Under the pieces are notes generated by a model that was given only the letters and a program-made list of their open reading frames with translations, ran no database searches and had not been told where the DNA came from. Below, in pieces: positions 36,478-44,211 of a stretch of 64,000 nt of DNA (position 1 is the stretch's first letter; each line of letters starts with the position of its first letter). The DNA is from Symbioplanes lichenis. GTDB taxonomy: Bacteria > Actinomycetota > Actinomycetes > Mycobacteriales > Micromonosporaceae. The DNA lies in assembly GCF_030709675.1 (NCBI RefSeq), contig NZ_JAUZQD010000001.1, positions 186,001-250,000 of the forward strand. Reading direction: 5' to 3'. The position numbers and the translations under genes were made by a program.

Positions 36478-37148
36478 GACAGCGCCGCCACGGCCAGCAC
36501 GCGCCCGTCCCGGACGACAACTTCCCGATCCGCGTACGCGGCCACGCGCGGCTCGTGCGTGACGACGACGACGCTCGTGCCGTGCGCCCGGGCCGACTCC
36601 ACGAGCAGGTCCATGACGTGCTCGCCGGTCAGCGAGTCGAGGGCTCCGGTCGGCTCGTCGGCGAACAGCACCCGCGGGCGCGCCACCATCCCCCGCGCGA
36701 GCGCCACCCGCTGCGCCTGTCCCCCGGACAGCTCGCCGGACCGCCGCTGCTCGAGCCCGTCGAGCCCGAGCCGCGGGAACCAGCTCCGCGCCTCCTGGAT
36801 CGCCTGTCTGCGGCCGACCTTGTTGAGCAGCAGCGGCAGCGCGACATTTTCCTCGGCGGTCAGCTCGGGCACCAGCTGTCCGAACTGGAACACGAACCCG
36901 AAGGCATCCCGCCGCAACGGGCTGCGCGCGGTCTCGTTGAGCCCGTCGATCCGGGCGCCGTCGAAGTGCACCTCGCCCCGGTCGGGTACGAGAATGCCGG
37001 CGAGACAGTGCAGCAGCGTGGACTTGCCGGAGCCGCTCGGCCCCATGATCGCCAGCAGCTCGCCCGCCTGCACGGTCAGGCTCGCGCGCTGCAGCGCCGG
37101 GGTCGGGCCGAAGTGGAGCTCGAGGTCGCGGGCTTCGAGCAGGCTCAT
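36474..37148 (-). CDS. ABC transporter ATPase (MacB/LolD type)
   Basis: This is a 224-residue nucleotide-binding subunit. Walker A is IMGPSGSGKSTLL (about 36-46), the Q-loop is FVFQFGQLVPELTAEENV, the signature is ELSGGQAQRVALARG, and Walker B is VLFADEPTGALDS, with His in VVVTHEPRVA. Its ATG overlaps the PadR stop (ATGA) and its stop overlaps the permease start (GTGA), so the three genes are translated together. It powers the FtsX-like permease. Confidence 0.95.
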   Translation of the reverse strand: MSLLEARDLELHFGPTPALQRASLTVQAGELLAIMGPSGSGKSTLLHCLAGILVPDRGEVHFDGARIDGLNETARSPLRRDAFGFVFQFGQLVPELTAEENVALPLLLNKVGRRQAIQEARSWFPRLGLDGLEQRRSGELSGGQAQRVALARGMVARPRVLFADEPTGALDSLTGEHVMDLLVESARAHGTSVVVVTHEPRVAAYADREVVVRDGRVLAVAALS

Positions 37149-37669
37149 CGGCCTACCTCCCGGGCGAGCTGGTCCAGGCGGGCGGTGGTCAGCTCGATCC
37201 AGCGCAGATCGGCCTCGAGGTGGAAGAGCCCGTGATCGGCGAGCAGGGCATCGACGAGGCTGCCGGAGCGTTTGACCTCGGTCAGCTCGCGCATGCGGCG
37301 CAGGTGGGCCGCCCGTTGCCGGTCCAGGTAACCGCTCGCGTCCCGCTCCAGCATCAGAGCGAGGGTCACCTTGGCGAACAGCGTGGTCTGCAGGTGCGGC
37401 TCGGGCTCGACGGGACTGCGCAGCCATGCGTCGAACTCCGTGGCGCCGTCGCCGGTGATCACGTACTGCTTGCGGTCGGGCCCGGCCCCCGGCGCGATGT
37501 CACTGACGACGACCTTGCCGTCGCGGGTGAGGCGGGCGAGCGTGTTGTAGATCTGGCCGTACGAGAGCGGCTTGTCCCGGCCGAACCAGGTGTCGTAGTC
37601 GCGCTTGAGGTCGTAGCCGTGCTGCGGCCGGCGTTCCATCAGCCCCAGCAGCGTCAGAGGCACCGTCAT
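37145..37669 (-). CDS. PadR-family transcriptional regulator
   Basis: This is a 174-residue winged-helix repressor. The N-terminal PadR domain is clear (MTVPLTLLGLMERRPQHGYD, YGQIYNTLARLTRDGKV, KQYVITGDG), followed by the helical Vir_act_alpha_C-type dimerisation part (YLDRQRAAHLRRMRELTEVK). The ATG at 37669 gives the canonical PadR start. A perfect 17-bp palindrome lies 10 bp upstream, in position for autorepression. It heads the ABC transporter operon and should repress it until a toxic compound binds. Confidence 0.93.
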   Translation of the reverse strand: MTVPLTLLGLMERRPQHGYDLKRDYDTWFGRDKPLSYGQIYNTLARLTRDGKVVVSDIAPGAGPDRKQYVITGDGATEFDAWLRSPVEPEPHLQTTLFAKVTLALMLERDASGYLDRQRAAHLRRMRELTEVKRSGSLVDALLADHGLFHLEADLRWIELTTARLDQLAREVGR

Positions 37670-37678
37670 GACGAGCAC

Positions 37679-37695
37679 TATACGCCGGGCGTATA
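37679..37695. promoter_or_regulatory. PadR operator candidate
   Basis: TATACGCCGGGCGTATA is a perfect palindrome with 8-bp arms and one central base, between padR and the divergent SGNH hydrolase gene. A related half (TATACGCC) overlaps its right arm. The position directly upstream of padR suggests autoregulation. Confidence 0.65.
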
Positions 37696-37764
37696 CGCCG
37701 AGAGGATACATGGATGTCGGTCTTGTGTCGGTGCCGTGTCAGCCGCCTCCGCCACGGTGGGCGC

Positions 37765-38940
37765 ATGACCGACACTTCTGTGACTGCCGGCTGGGTCCGC
37801 GGCTGGGGCGCGTCGCCGCAGGCACCCCACGACGGGCTCGGCTCGCTCGACGGCCGTCCGCCCCTGAGCGACGTGACGGTGCGCCAGGTGCTGCGCATCG
37901 GCGGCGGCGGGCGGCGGGTCCGGGTGCGCTTCACCAACGAGTACGGGACCACGCCGCTCGTCATCGGCGCGGCCCGGCTGGGTCTCGGCGGGCGGGCGTA
38001 CCCCCTGACCTTCGCGGGCGCCGTGACGGCCGTCGTCCCGGCGGGGGCGCCCGTGCTCAGCGATCCGGTCGACGTGCGGGTGCCCGCCCTGTCCGAGCTG
38101 ACCGTCAGCCTGTATCTCCCGGAGACCGTCGAGACCTGCACCTACCACGATCCCGCCCTGGACCCCGGCTGGACGATTCCGGGGGACGCGACCGCCGCCC
38201 TTGCCCTGCCCGGCAACGTCGAGCCGCTGCCGGTGCGGGCGCTGATCTCCGCCGTCGAGCTGATCCCCGACGGCCCGGGCGCGAGCGTCGTCGTGCTGGG
38301 CGACTCCCGTAGCGACGGTGCCGGGTCGACGCCGGGCACCCATCACAGCTGGCCGGAACTGCTGGCCGAACGGCTCGCCGGGCGCGGCTCCCCCGCTGCT
38401 CACGTCGCCAACCAGGGCATCAGCGGCAACCGGATGCTCCACGACGGCATCGGGCCCGCCGCGGCCGCCCGCTTCGACCGGGACGTGCTGGCGACGCCCG
38501 GCCTGCGGCACGTGGTGCTGTCCGTGGGCGGCAACGACATCATCACGTCCTTCGCGCCGCGCGGTGCCGACAGTCCCGTGGGCGGCTTCCTCGCGATGTT
38601 CCCCGGCGCGCCCGTGTCGGTGGACGACGTGATCGCCGGGTACCTCGGGCTGGTCGCCCGGGCACGCGCTCACGGGGTCCGCGTTCACGGCACGACGATC
38701 GCGCCCTACGAGGGGTCGGAGCTCTTCACCGCGGCCGGCGAGAGCGCCCGGCAGCAGGTCAACGCCTGGATCCGCGACGGCGGGGCGTTCGACGCCGTCC
38801 TCGACTTCGACGCCGTGTGGCGGGACCCGGAGCGTCCCAGCCGGATGCGCGACGACTTCCACGCCGGTGACCACCTGCACGGCAACGACGCCGGCTACCG
38901 GGCGCTGGCGGACTCGATCGACCTGGCGCTCTTCGACTGA
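37765..38940 (+). CDS. SGNH/GDSL hydrolase
   Basis: This is a 391-residue esterase/lipase-like protein. An N-terminal beta-rich domain (about 1-170) precedes the SGNH fold: block I Ser181 in VVVLGDSRSDG, block II Gly in NQGISGNRM, block III Asn in VGGNDI, and the Asp/His pair in the DHLHGNDAGY segment. No signal peptide is apparent with this start. The frame runs 17 codons upstream; ATG 37765 was preferred because it starts at the conserved domain, although its ribosome-binding site is weak (GGTGGG). Substrates of this family include acylated sugars and lipids. Confidence 0.9.
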   Translation: MTDTSVTAGWVRGWGASPQAPHDGLGSLDGRPPLSDVTVRQVLRIGGGGRRVRVRFTNEYGTTPLVIGAARLGLGGRAYPLTFAGAVTAVVPAGAPVLSDPVDVRVPALSELTVSLYLPETVETCTYHDPALDPGWTIPGDATAALALPGNVEPLPVRALISAVELIPDGPGASVVVLGDSRSDGAGSTPGTHHSWPELLAERLAGRGSPAAHVANQGISGNRMLHDGIGPAAAARFDRDVLATPGLRHVVLSVGGNDIITSFAPRGADSPVGGFLAMFPGAPVSVDDVIAGYLGLVARARAHGVRVHGTTIAPYEGSELFTAAGESARQQVNAWIRDGGAFDAVLDFDAVWRDPERPSRMRDDFHAGDHLHGNDAGYRALADSIDLALFD

Positions 38941-38944
38941 GCGG

Positions 38945-39228
38945 ACCCCGGCTCGCGGCGGCCGGCGAGCGACGACGGCGGCACGCGACGGCCGGCGGCG
39001 AGCGGCAGCACGCGACGGGCGACGGCACGCGGCAGGCGGCAGGCGGCGACGAGTGGCAGGCGGTAGCACGCGACGGTCAGCGGCGAGCCGCAGGCGGCGG
39101 GCGGCGAACGGCGGGCGGACGGCGGACGGCGGACGGCGGGCGGGCGGCGGACGGCGGACGGCGGGCGGGCGGCGGACGGCGGGCGGGCGGCGGAAACCGG
39201 CACGGGGCAGGGCGCCGCCCGCCGGCGG
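38945..39228. repeat. Low-complexity GC-rich repeat region
   Basis: About 285 bp made of short words such as GGCGGGC, GGCGGAC, GGCGAGC and GGCACGCGAC, with the densest part at 39110-39200. It fills the convergent gap between the SGNH hydrolase and the Atu4866-like gene. No gene was seen. It resembles the patch at 30541-30630. Confidence 0.65.
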
Positions 39229-39229
39229 G

Positions 39230-39628
39230 TCACGACGGGCGGCGGCGGAAGCGGAAGTCGGCGTGGACGAGAGTGCCGCCGGCGAAGGTGCCGTAGGCCC
39301 AGAAGTCGAGGTCGTCGTGGTAGACGATGTCGTCGCCGGCGATCCAGAAGTGGCCGACGTAGGTGTCGGGGCGGCCGTTGCGGGTCTCGGAGTAGCGGCC
39401 GTCGGGCCTCAGGTATTGGATGACGCCGGTGCGGTCGTCGTGCCAGGCGCCGAGGTGGGGGCTGTCCGACGGGGCGGGCGCCGGCTCGCCGTGCGTCAGC
39501 AGAGCGTCGCGGGGCCACCAGACCGTCTGCTCCAAGGGGCCCGGGCGGGCGCCGGACAGGACGGCGAAGCCGGTGAGGGCGCCGGGGGTCAGCGGGACAA
39601 GCGTGGTGGGCTGGTCGAACGTGTGCAT
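39230..39628 (-). CDS. Atu4866-domain protein
   Basis: This is a 132-residue protein. Its C-terminal 75 residues match the small beta-barrel Atu4866 family (GVIQYLRPDGRYSETRNGRP, YVGHFWIAGDDIVYHDDLDF, GGTLVHADFRFRR), whose function is unknown but which often accompanies oxidoreductases or TetR regulators. The first 45 residues are a variable leader (TTLVPLTPGALTGFAVLSG). It is divergent from the TetR gene, with a dyad site between them, so it may be under TetR control. Confidence 0.8.
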   Translation of the reverse strand: MHTFDQPTTLVPLTPGALTGFAVLSGARPGPLEQTVWWPRDALLTHGEPAPAPSDSPHLGAWHDDRTGVIQYLRPDGRYSETRNGRPDTYVGHFWIAGDDIVYHDDLDFWAYGTFAGGTLVHADFRFRRRPS

Positions 39629-39703
39629 GGATCAAGCCTGCTCGCCCCGGGGACCACTTGCCAGGGTGCGATGCAACCAGGATCCATGACAAATGTCAGT
39701 GGC

Positions 39704-39721
39704 TGAGTGAGTACTCGCTCA
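39704..39721. promoter_or_regulatory. TetR operator candidate
   Basis: TGAGTGAG-TA-CTCGCTCA is an 18-bp dyad with one mismatch, 14 bp upstream of the tetR start and 76 bp upstream of the Atu4866-like gene. Its form (GAGTACTC core) is typical of TetR-family operators. Confidence 0.6.
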
Positions 39722-39734
39722 TTAGAGTGGCCGG

Positions 39735-40361
39735 GTGAGCAACGAGCAAGTGAGGCGCCGGCGGGTGCCGGCCATGGCCCCGGACGAGCGGCGGGCGGCG
39801 CTGGTGGAGGCGACGATTCCGCTGCTGCACGAGTTCGGGACGGAGGTGAGCACGCGGCAGATCGCCCAGGCCGCCGGGGTGGCCGAGGGGACCATCTTCG
39901 GCGTCTTCAAGGACAAGAACTCGTTGCTTGTCGCCGCGGTGACCCGGGCGATCGATCCCGAGCCGACGCTCCGGGCGCTGGGCGAGATCGATCTGCGCGA
40001 GGAGCTGCGGCCCCGGCTGGCCCGGGCGGCCGAGCTGATTCAGGCCCGGTTCGAGGAAAACGCGCAGCTCATGACGGCCGCGCGCAAATTGGTGATGGCC
40101 GTCGGGTCGCATCCCGAGGCGGTGCAGCGGATGATCTCGTCGCGCGAGCGCCTGCACGCCGCGCTCGTGGAGGTCATCGCGCCCGACGCCGCCCGGCTGC
40201 GGCGGAAACCGGGTGAAGTGGCCCGGCTGCTTCTGCTCTATTGCGGAGCAAACACGTTCGGCCCGTTCGGCGAGCCCGACCGTTTCCACGGGGCGGAGCT
40301 GGTGTCGTTGCTCCTCGACGGGTTGCTTGTCCGAGATTCGTCCGACCACGGGGGTGCCTGA
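39735..40361 (+). CDS. TetR-family regulator of the ABC exporter
   Basis: This is a 208-residue repressor. The N-terminal HTH is clear (ALVEATIPLLHEFGTEVSTR, QIAQAAGVAEGTIFGVFKDK), followed by a helical ligand-binding domain. The GTG start at 39735 has no good ribosome-binding site, and the operator-promoter lies only 14 bp upstream, so a leaderless mRNA is possible. Three bases separate its stop from the first ABC gene, so it is the first gene of the exporter operon and should autoregulate it. Confidence 0.93.
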   Translation: MSNEQVRRRRVPAMAPDERRAALVEATIPLLHEFGTEVSTRQIAQAAGVAEGTIFGVFKDKNSLLVAAVTRAIDPEPTLRALGEIDLREELRPRLARAAELIQARFEENAQLMTAARKLVMAVGSHPEAVQRMISSRERLHAALVEVIAPDAARLRRKPGEVARLLLLYCGANTFGPFGEPDRFHGAELVSLLLDGLLVRDSSDHGGA

Positions 40362-40364
40362 GCG

Positions 40365-42101
40365 GTGCTGATCCGACTGTTACGCGCGCGGCTGCGGCCG
40401 TACGGAAAATCGATCTTGCTGGTGGTGCTTTTCCAGTTCGTCGCCACGCTCGCGACGCTGTACCTGCCCACCCTGAACGCCGACATCATCGACAACGGCG
40501 TCGTGCCCGGCGACACCGGCTATGTCATGCGGGTCGGCCTGGAGATGCTCGGCATCACCGTCGTGGCGATCGTGGCGCAGATCGCGGCGGTGTACTTCGG
40601 CGCGCGCACCGCGATGGCGGTCGGGCGCGACGTGCGGGCCGCCATCTTCGAGCGGGTGATGGCCTTCTCGACGCGGGAGGTCGGGCAGTTCGGCGCGCCG
40701 TCGCTGATCACCCGCACCACGAACGACGTCCAGCAGGTGCAGATGCTGGTGCTGATGTCCTTCCTGCTCATGGTGTCGGCGCCGATCATGTGCGTCGGCG
40801 GCATCGTGCTCGCGCTGCGCCTCGACGTGCCGCTCTCCGGTCTGCTGCTGGTCATCGTCCCGGTGCTGATCGCCGTGGTCGTGGTGCTCGTGTCCATCAT
40901 GCGGCCGCTCTTCCGCACGATGCAGGTGCGCATCGACAAGGTCAACCGCATCATGCGCGAGCAGATCACCGGCATCCGGGTCATCCGCGCCTTCGTCCGC
41001 GACGAGCGGGAGCAGGCGCGCTACGGCGGGGCGAACGACGAGCTCACCGACGTGTCGCTGCGGGTCGGCAAGGTGATGGCGGCGATGTTCCCGACCGTCC
41101 TGCTCATCGTCAACGTGTCCAGCGTCGCGGTGCTGTGGTTCGGCGGTCACCGCATCAACGACAACGCCATGCAGGTGGGCGAGCTCACCGCGTTCCTGAG
41201 CTATCTCATGCAGATCCTCATGGCGATCATGATGGCGACCTTCATGTTCGTCATGATCCCCCGGGCCGAGGTGTGCGCCGAGCGCATCGAGGAGGTCCTG
41301 GGCACCGAGACCTCGGTGCACGTGGCGGCGCGGCCGGTCACCGAGCTGCCGCTGCACGGCCACCTGGAGCTGCGCGGCGTCGACTTCCACTATCCCGGGG
41401 CCGAGGCGGCGGTGCTCAGCGGCGTCAGCCTGACGGCGCGGCCGGGCGAGGTGACAGCTGTCATCGGGAGTACGGGCGCCGGCAAGACGACATTGCTCAA
41501 CCTCGTGCCCCGGCTCTTCGACGCCACCGGTGGTCAAGTGCTCGTCGACGGCGTCGATGTGCGTGACCTCGATCCGGCTGCACTGTCCGGTGTCGTGGGC
41601 CTGGTGCCGCAGAAGCCGTACCTCTTCAGCGGCACCGTCGCGTCGAACCTGCGCTACGGCAACCCGGACGCCACCGACGAGGAGTTGTGGGACGCGCTCG
41701 GAGTCGCCCAGGCCCGGGACTTCGTCGAGCGCATGGAGGGCGGCCTCGACGCGCCGATCGCCCAGGGCGGCACGAACGTGTCCGGCGGGCAGCGGCAACG
41801 GCTCGCGATCGCCCGGACGCTGGTGCACCGGCCGGAGATCTACCTCTTCGACGACTCGTTCTCGGCGCTCGACTATGCGACCGACGCGGCCCTGCGGGCG
41901 GCGCTGGCCGAACGGACCCGGGACGCGACCGTCGTGATCGTCGCGCAGCGGGTGAGCACCATCCGCGACGCCGACCGGATCGTCGTGCTGGACAACGGCA
42001 AGGTCGTCGGCACCGGTACGCACGACGAGCTCATGGGCGCCAATGACACGTACCGGGAAATCGTTTTGTCGCAGTTGACTGAGCAGGAGGCTGCGGCATG
42101 A
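40365..42101 (+). CDS. ABC exporter half-transporter, degenerate-ATPase subunit
   Basis: This is a 578-residue half-transporter: six helices (about 1-320) and an ATPase domain. Walker A is GSTGAGKTTLL, the signature NVSGGQRQRL is canonical, but Walker B reads IYLFDDSFSALD with Asp in place of the catalytic Glu. This is the mark of the BmrC/TM287-type member of heterodimeric exporters. It pairs with the second ABC gene downstream. Its stop overlaps the ATG of a 30-codon ORF. The substrate is probably a drug or lipid, under TetR control. Confidence 0.94.
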   Translation: MLIRLLRARLRPYGKSILLVVLFQFVATLATLYLPTLNADIIDNGVVPGDTGYVMRVGLEMLGITVVAIVAQIAAVYFGARTAMAVGRDVRAAIFERVMAFSTREVGQFGAPSLITRTTNDVQQVQMLVLMSFLLMVSAPIMCVGGIVLALRLDVPLSGLLLVIVPVLIAVVVVLVSIMRPLFRTMQVRIDKVNRIMREQITGIRVIRAFVRDEREQARYGGANDELTDVSLRVGKVMAAMFPTVLLIVNVSSVAVLWFGGHRINDNAMQVGELTAFLSYLMQILMAIMMATFMFVMIPRAEVCAERIEEVLGTETSVHVAARPVTELPLHGHLELRGVDFHYPGAEAAVLSGVSLTARPGEVTAVIGSTGAGKTTLLNLVPRLFDATGGQVLVDGVDVRDLDPAALSGVVGLVPQKPYLFSGTVASNLRYGNPDATDEELWDALGVAQARDFVERMEGGLDAPIAQGGTNVSGGQRQRLAIARTLVHRPEIYLFDDSFSALDYATDAALRAALAERTRDATVVIVAQRVSTIRDADRIVVLDNGKVVGTGTHDELMGANDTYREIVLSQLTEQEAAA

Positions 42102-42190
42102 CCGACTGCACCGAGCGGCACTCGGCCGCGCTTTCGGACGGCCTCGCAGGCGAGGGCCAGGAGGGCATGCCCATGGGAGGCACAGCGTGA
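42098..42190 (+). CDS. 30-codon ORF translationally coupled to both exporter halves
   Basis: This ORF begins with an ATG that overlaps the first exporter stop (ATGA) and ends with a TGA that overlaps the GTG of the second exporter gene (GTGA). GCAGGAGG lies 8 nt before its ATG and GGGAGG lies inside its 3' end, placed for the next gene. The 30-residue product starts MTDCTERHSAALSDGLAGEG and ends MPMGGTA; it is Gly-rich, has one Cys and no membrane helix. It may make a real microprotein, or serve only to carry ribosomes from one gene to the next. Confidence 0.6.
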   Translation: MTDCTERHSAALSDGLAGEGQEGMPMGGTA

Positions 42191-44148
42191 CCGCACCGGG
42201 GGGACGACGGCCCGCGGGAGGTCCGCCGATGGGCGGGCCGGGCCGGATGATGGGCGCCGGGATGCCGGCGGAGAAGCTGGAGGACTTCCGGGGGTCGCTC
42301 AAGCGGCTGCTCGGGATGCTCAAGCCGCAGCGGATGCTGGTCGGCCTGGTGCTGCTGCTCGGCATCGCGAGCGTCGGCCTGTCGGTGGCCGGGCCCAAGG
42401 TGCTGGGCCACGCGACCGACATCATCTTCGACGGCGTGGTGAGCAAGGACCTGCCGGCCGGGGTCAGCAAGGAGCAGCTCGTCGAGCAGCTGCGCGCGCA
42501 GGGCCAGGACAACCGGGCCGACATGCTGCAGGCGATGGACATCGTGCCGGGCCGGGGCATCGACTTCGACCGGCTGCAACATGTCCTGCTGTGGGTGCTG
42601 GCGCTCTACGTGCTGGCGTGGCTCTTCGGTGTGCTGCAGGGCCGGTTGACCGCGACCGCGGTGCAACGGACGGTCTACCGGTTGCGCAGTGACGTCGAGG
42701 CGAAGCTGTCGCGGCTGCCGCTGTCGTACTTCGACAAGCAGGCGCGCGGCGAGGTGCTCAGCCGGGCCACCAACGACACCGACAACATCGCGCAGACCCT
42801 CCAGCAGACGTTCGCCCAGCTGACCACGGCACTGCTGACGATCGTCGGCGTGCTGGCGGTCATGTTCTGGATCTCACCGTTGCTGGCGCTGATCGCGCTG
42901 GTGACCGTACCCCTGTCGTTCTGGGTGACCATGCGCATCGGCAAGCGGTCGCAGCCGCAGTTCGTCGCGCAGTGGGCGACGACCGGGCGGCTCAACGGGC
43001 ACATCGAGGAGATGTTCACCGGGCACGCGCTGGTCCGGGTCTTCGGCCGCGGCAAGGAGGCGGGCGAGACCTTCGAGGAGCACAACACCAAGTTGTACGA
43101 GTCGAGCTTCCGCGCGCAGTTCATCTCCGGTCTCATCCAGCCGGCCATGATGTTCATCAGCAACCTCAACTACGTCCTCGTGGCCGTCGTCGGGGGTCTG
43201 CGGGTGGCGTCGGGCTCGCTGTCGCTGGGCGAGGTGCAGGCGTTCATCCAGTACTCGCGGCAGTTCAGCCAGCCGTTGACGCAGGTCGCGAGCATGGCCA
43301 ACCTGATCCAGTCCGGGGTGGCCTCGGCCGAGCGGGTTTTTGCTCTGCTGGACGCCCCGGAGCAGAGCCCGGACCCGGCCGGCTCGGGCGTGTCCGCGGT
43401 GCGGGGGCGGATCGCCTTCGAGCACGTCTCGTTCCGCTACACCGAGGACAAGCCGCTGATCGAGGACCTGTCGTTCGTGGCCGAGCCCGGGCAGACGGTC
43501 GCCATTGTCGGGCCGACGGGGGCCGGCAAGACGACACTGGTCAACCTGCTGATGCGCTTCTACGACGTGTCGGCCGGGCGGATCACGCTCGACGGGACCG
43601 ACATCGCCACGATGCCCCGGGCCGAGCTGCGCGAGCACATCGGCATGGTGCTGCAGGACACCTGGCTGTTCGGCGGCACGATCTCGGACAACATCGCGTA
43701 CGGAGCTGACGAACCCACGCCGGCGTCGGTGGCGGCGGCCGCGGAGGCCGCGCATGTCGACCGGTTCGTTCGCTCGCTGCCGGAGGGAATGGACACCGAG
43801 ATCGACGAGGAGGGGTCCAACGTCTCCGCGGGCGAGAAGCAGCTGATCACGATCGCGCGGGCGTTCCTCGCCGAGCCGAGCATTTTGATCCTCGATGAGG
43901 CGACGAGCTCGGTCGACACGCGGACCGAGGTGCTGATCCAGCGGGCGATGACGACCTTGCGGACGGGCCGGACGTCCTTTGTGATCGCGCACCGGTTGTC
44001 GACCATCCGGGACGCGGACGTGATCCTGGTGATGGAGGAGGGCGCCATCGTGGAGCAGGGGTCGCACGAGGAGCTGACCGCGGCGGGCGGGGCGTACGCC
44101 CGGCTCTATGCCGCGCAGTTCGCGCAGGCGGCAGTGGAGGTCGAGTAG
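42187..44148 (+). CDS. ABC exporter half-transporter, canonical-ATPase subunit
   Basis: This is a 653-residue half-transporter. A Gly/Pro/Met-rich leader (GGRRPAGGPPMGGPGRMMGA) precedes six helices. Between helices 1 and 2 lies an insertion of about 50 residues (DGVVSKDLPAGVSKEQLVEQ). The ATPase has Walker A GPTGAGKTTLV and a canonical Walker B ILILDEATSSVD, but a divergent signature (NVSAGEKQLI). Together with the preceding subunit it makes one consensus and one degenerate ATP site, as in BmrCD and TM287/288. The GTG start is coupled to the small ORF. A terminator follows. Confidence 0.94.
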   Translation: MTAPGGRRPAGGPPMGGPGRMMGAGMPAEKLEDFRGSLKRLLGMLKPQRMLVGLVLLLGIASVGLSVAGPKVLGHATDIIFDGVVSKDLPAGVSKEQLVEQLRAQGQDNRADMLQAMDIVPGRGIDFDRLQHVLLWVLALYVLAWLFGVLQGRLTATAVQRTVYRLRSDVEAKLSRLPLSYFDKQARGEVLSRATNDTDNIAQTLQQTFAQLTTALLTIVGVLAVMFWISPLLALIALVTVPLSFWVTMRIGKRSQPQFVAQWATTGRLNGHIEEMFTGHALVRVFGRGKEAGETFEEHNTKLYESSFRAQFISGLIQPAMMFISNLNYVLVAVVGGLRVASGSLSLGEVQAFIQYSRQFSQPLTQVASMANLIQSGVASAERVFALLDAPEQSPDPAGSGVSAVRGRIAFEHVSFRYTEDKPLIEDLSFVAEPGQTVAIVGPTGAGKTTLVNLLMRFYDVSAGRITLDGTDIATMPRAELREHIGMVLQDTWLFGGTISDNIAYGADEPTPASVAAAAEAAHVDRFVRSLPEGMDTEIDEEGSNVSAGEKQLITIARAFLAEPSILILDEATSSVDTRTEVLIQRAMTTLRTGRTSFVIAHRLSTIRDADVILVMEEGAIVEQGSHEELTAAGGAYARLYAAQFAQAAVEVE

Positions 44149-44163
44149 TTCCGGGCAACGCGA

Positions 44164-44193
44164 AGCGGGGCGGTCCTTCCGGACCGCCCCGCT
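44164..44193. terminator. Bidirectional-looking terminator between the ABC operon and the Calx-beta gene
   Basis: Perfect 13-bp arms (AGCGGGGCGGTCC and GGACCGCCCCGCT) with a TTCC loop are followed on the plus strand by CTTTG. It serves the ABC operon and may also stop the convergent Calx-beta transcript. Confidence 0.8.
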
Positions 44194-44211
44194 CTTTGCT
44201 GCTCAGGAGAG

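Noticed and set aside
38945..39228. Possible coding region in the GC-rich gap before the Atu4866-like gene
   Set aside because: Open frames here are low-complexity Arg/Gly repeats without start signals.
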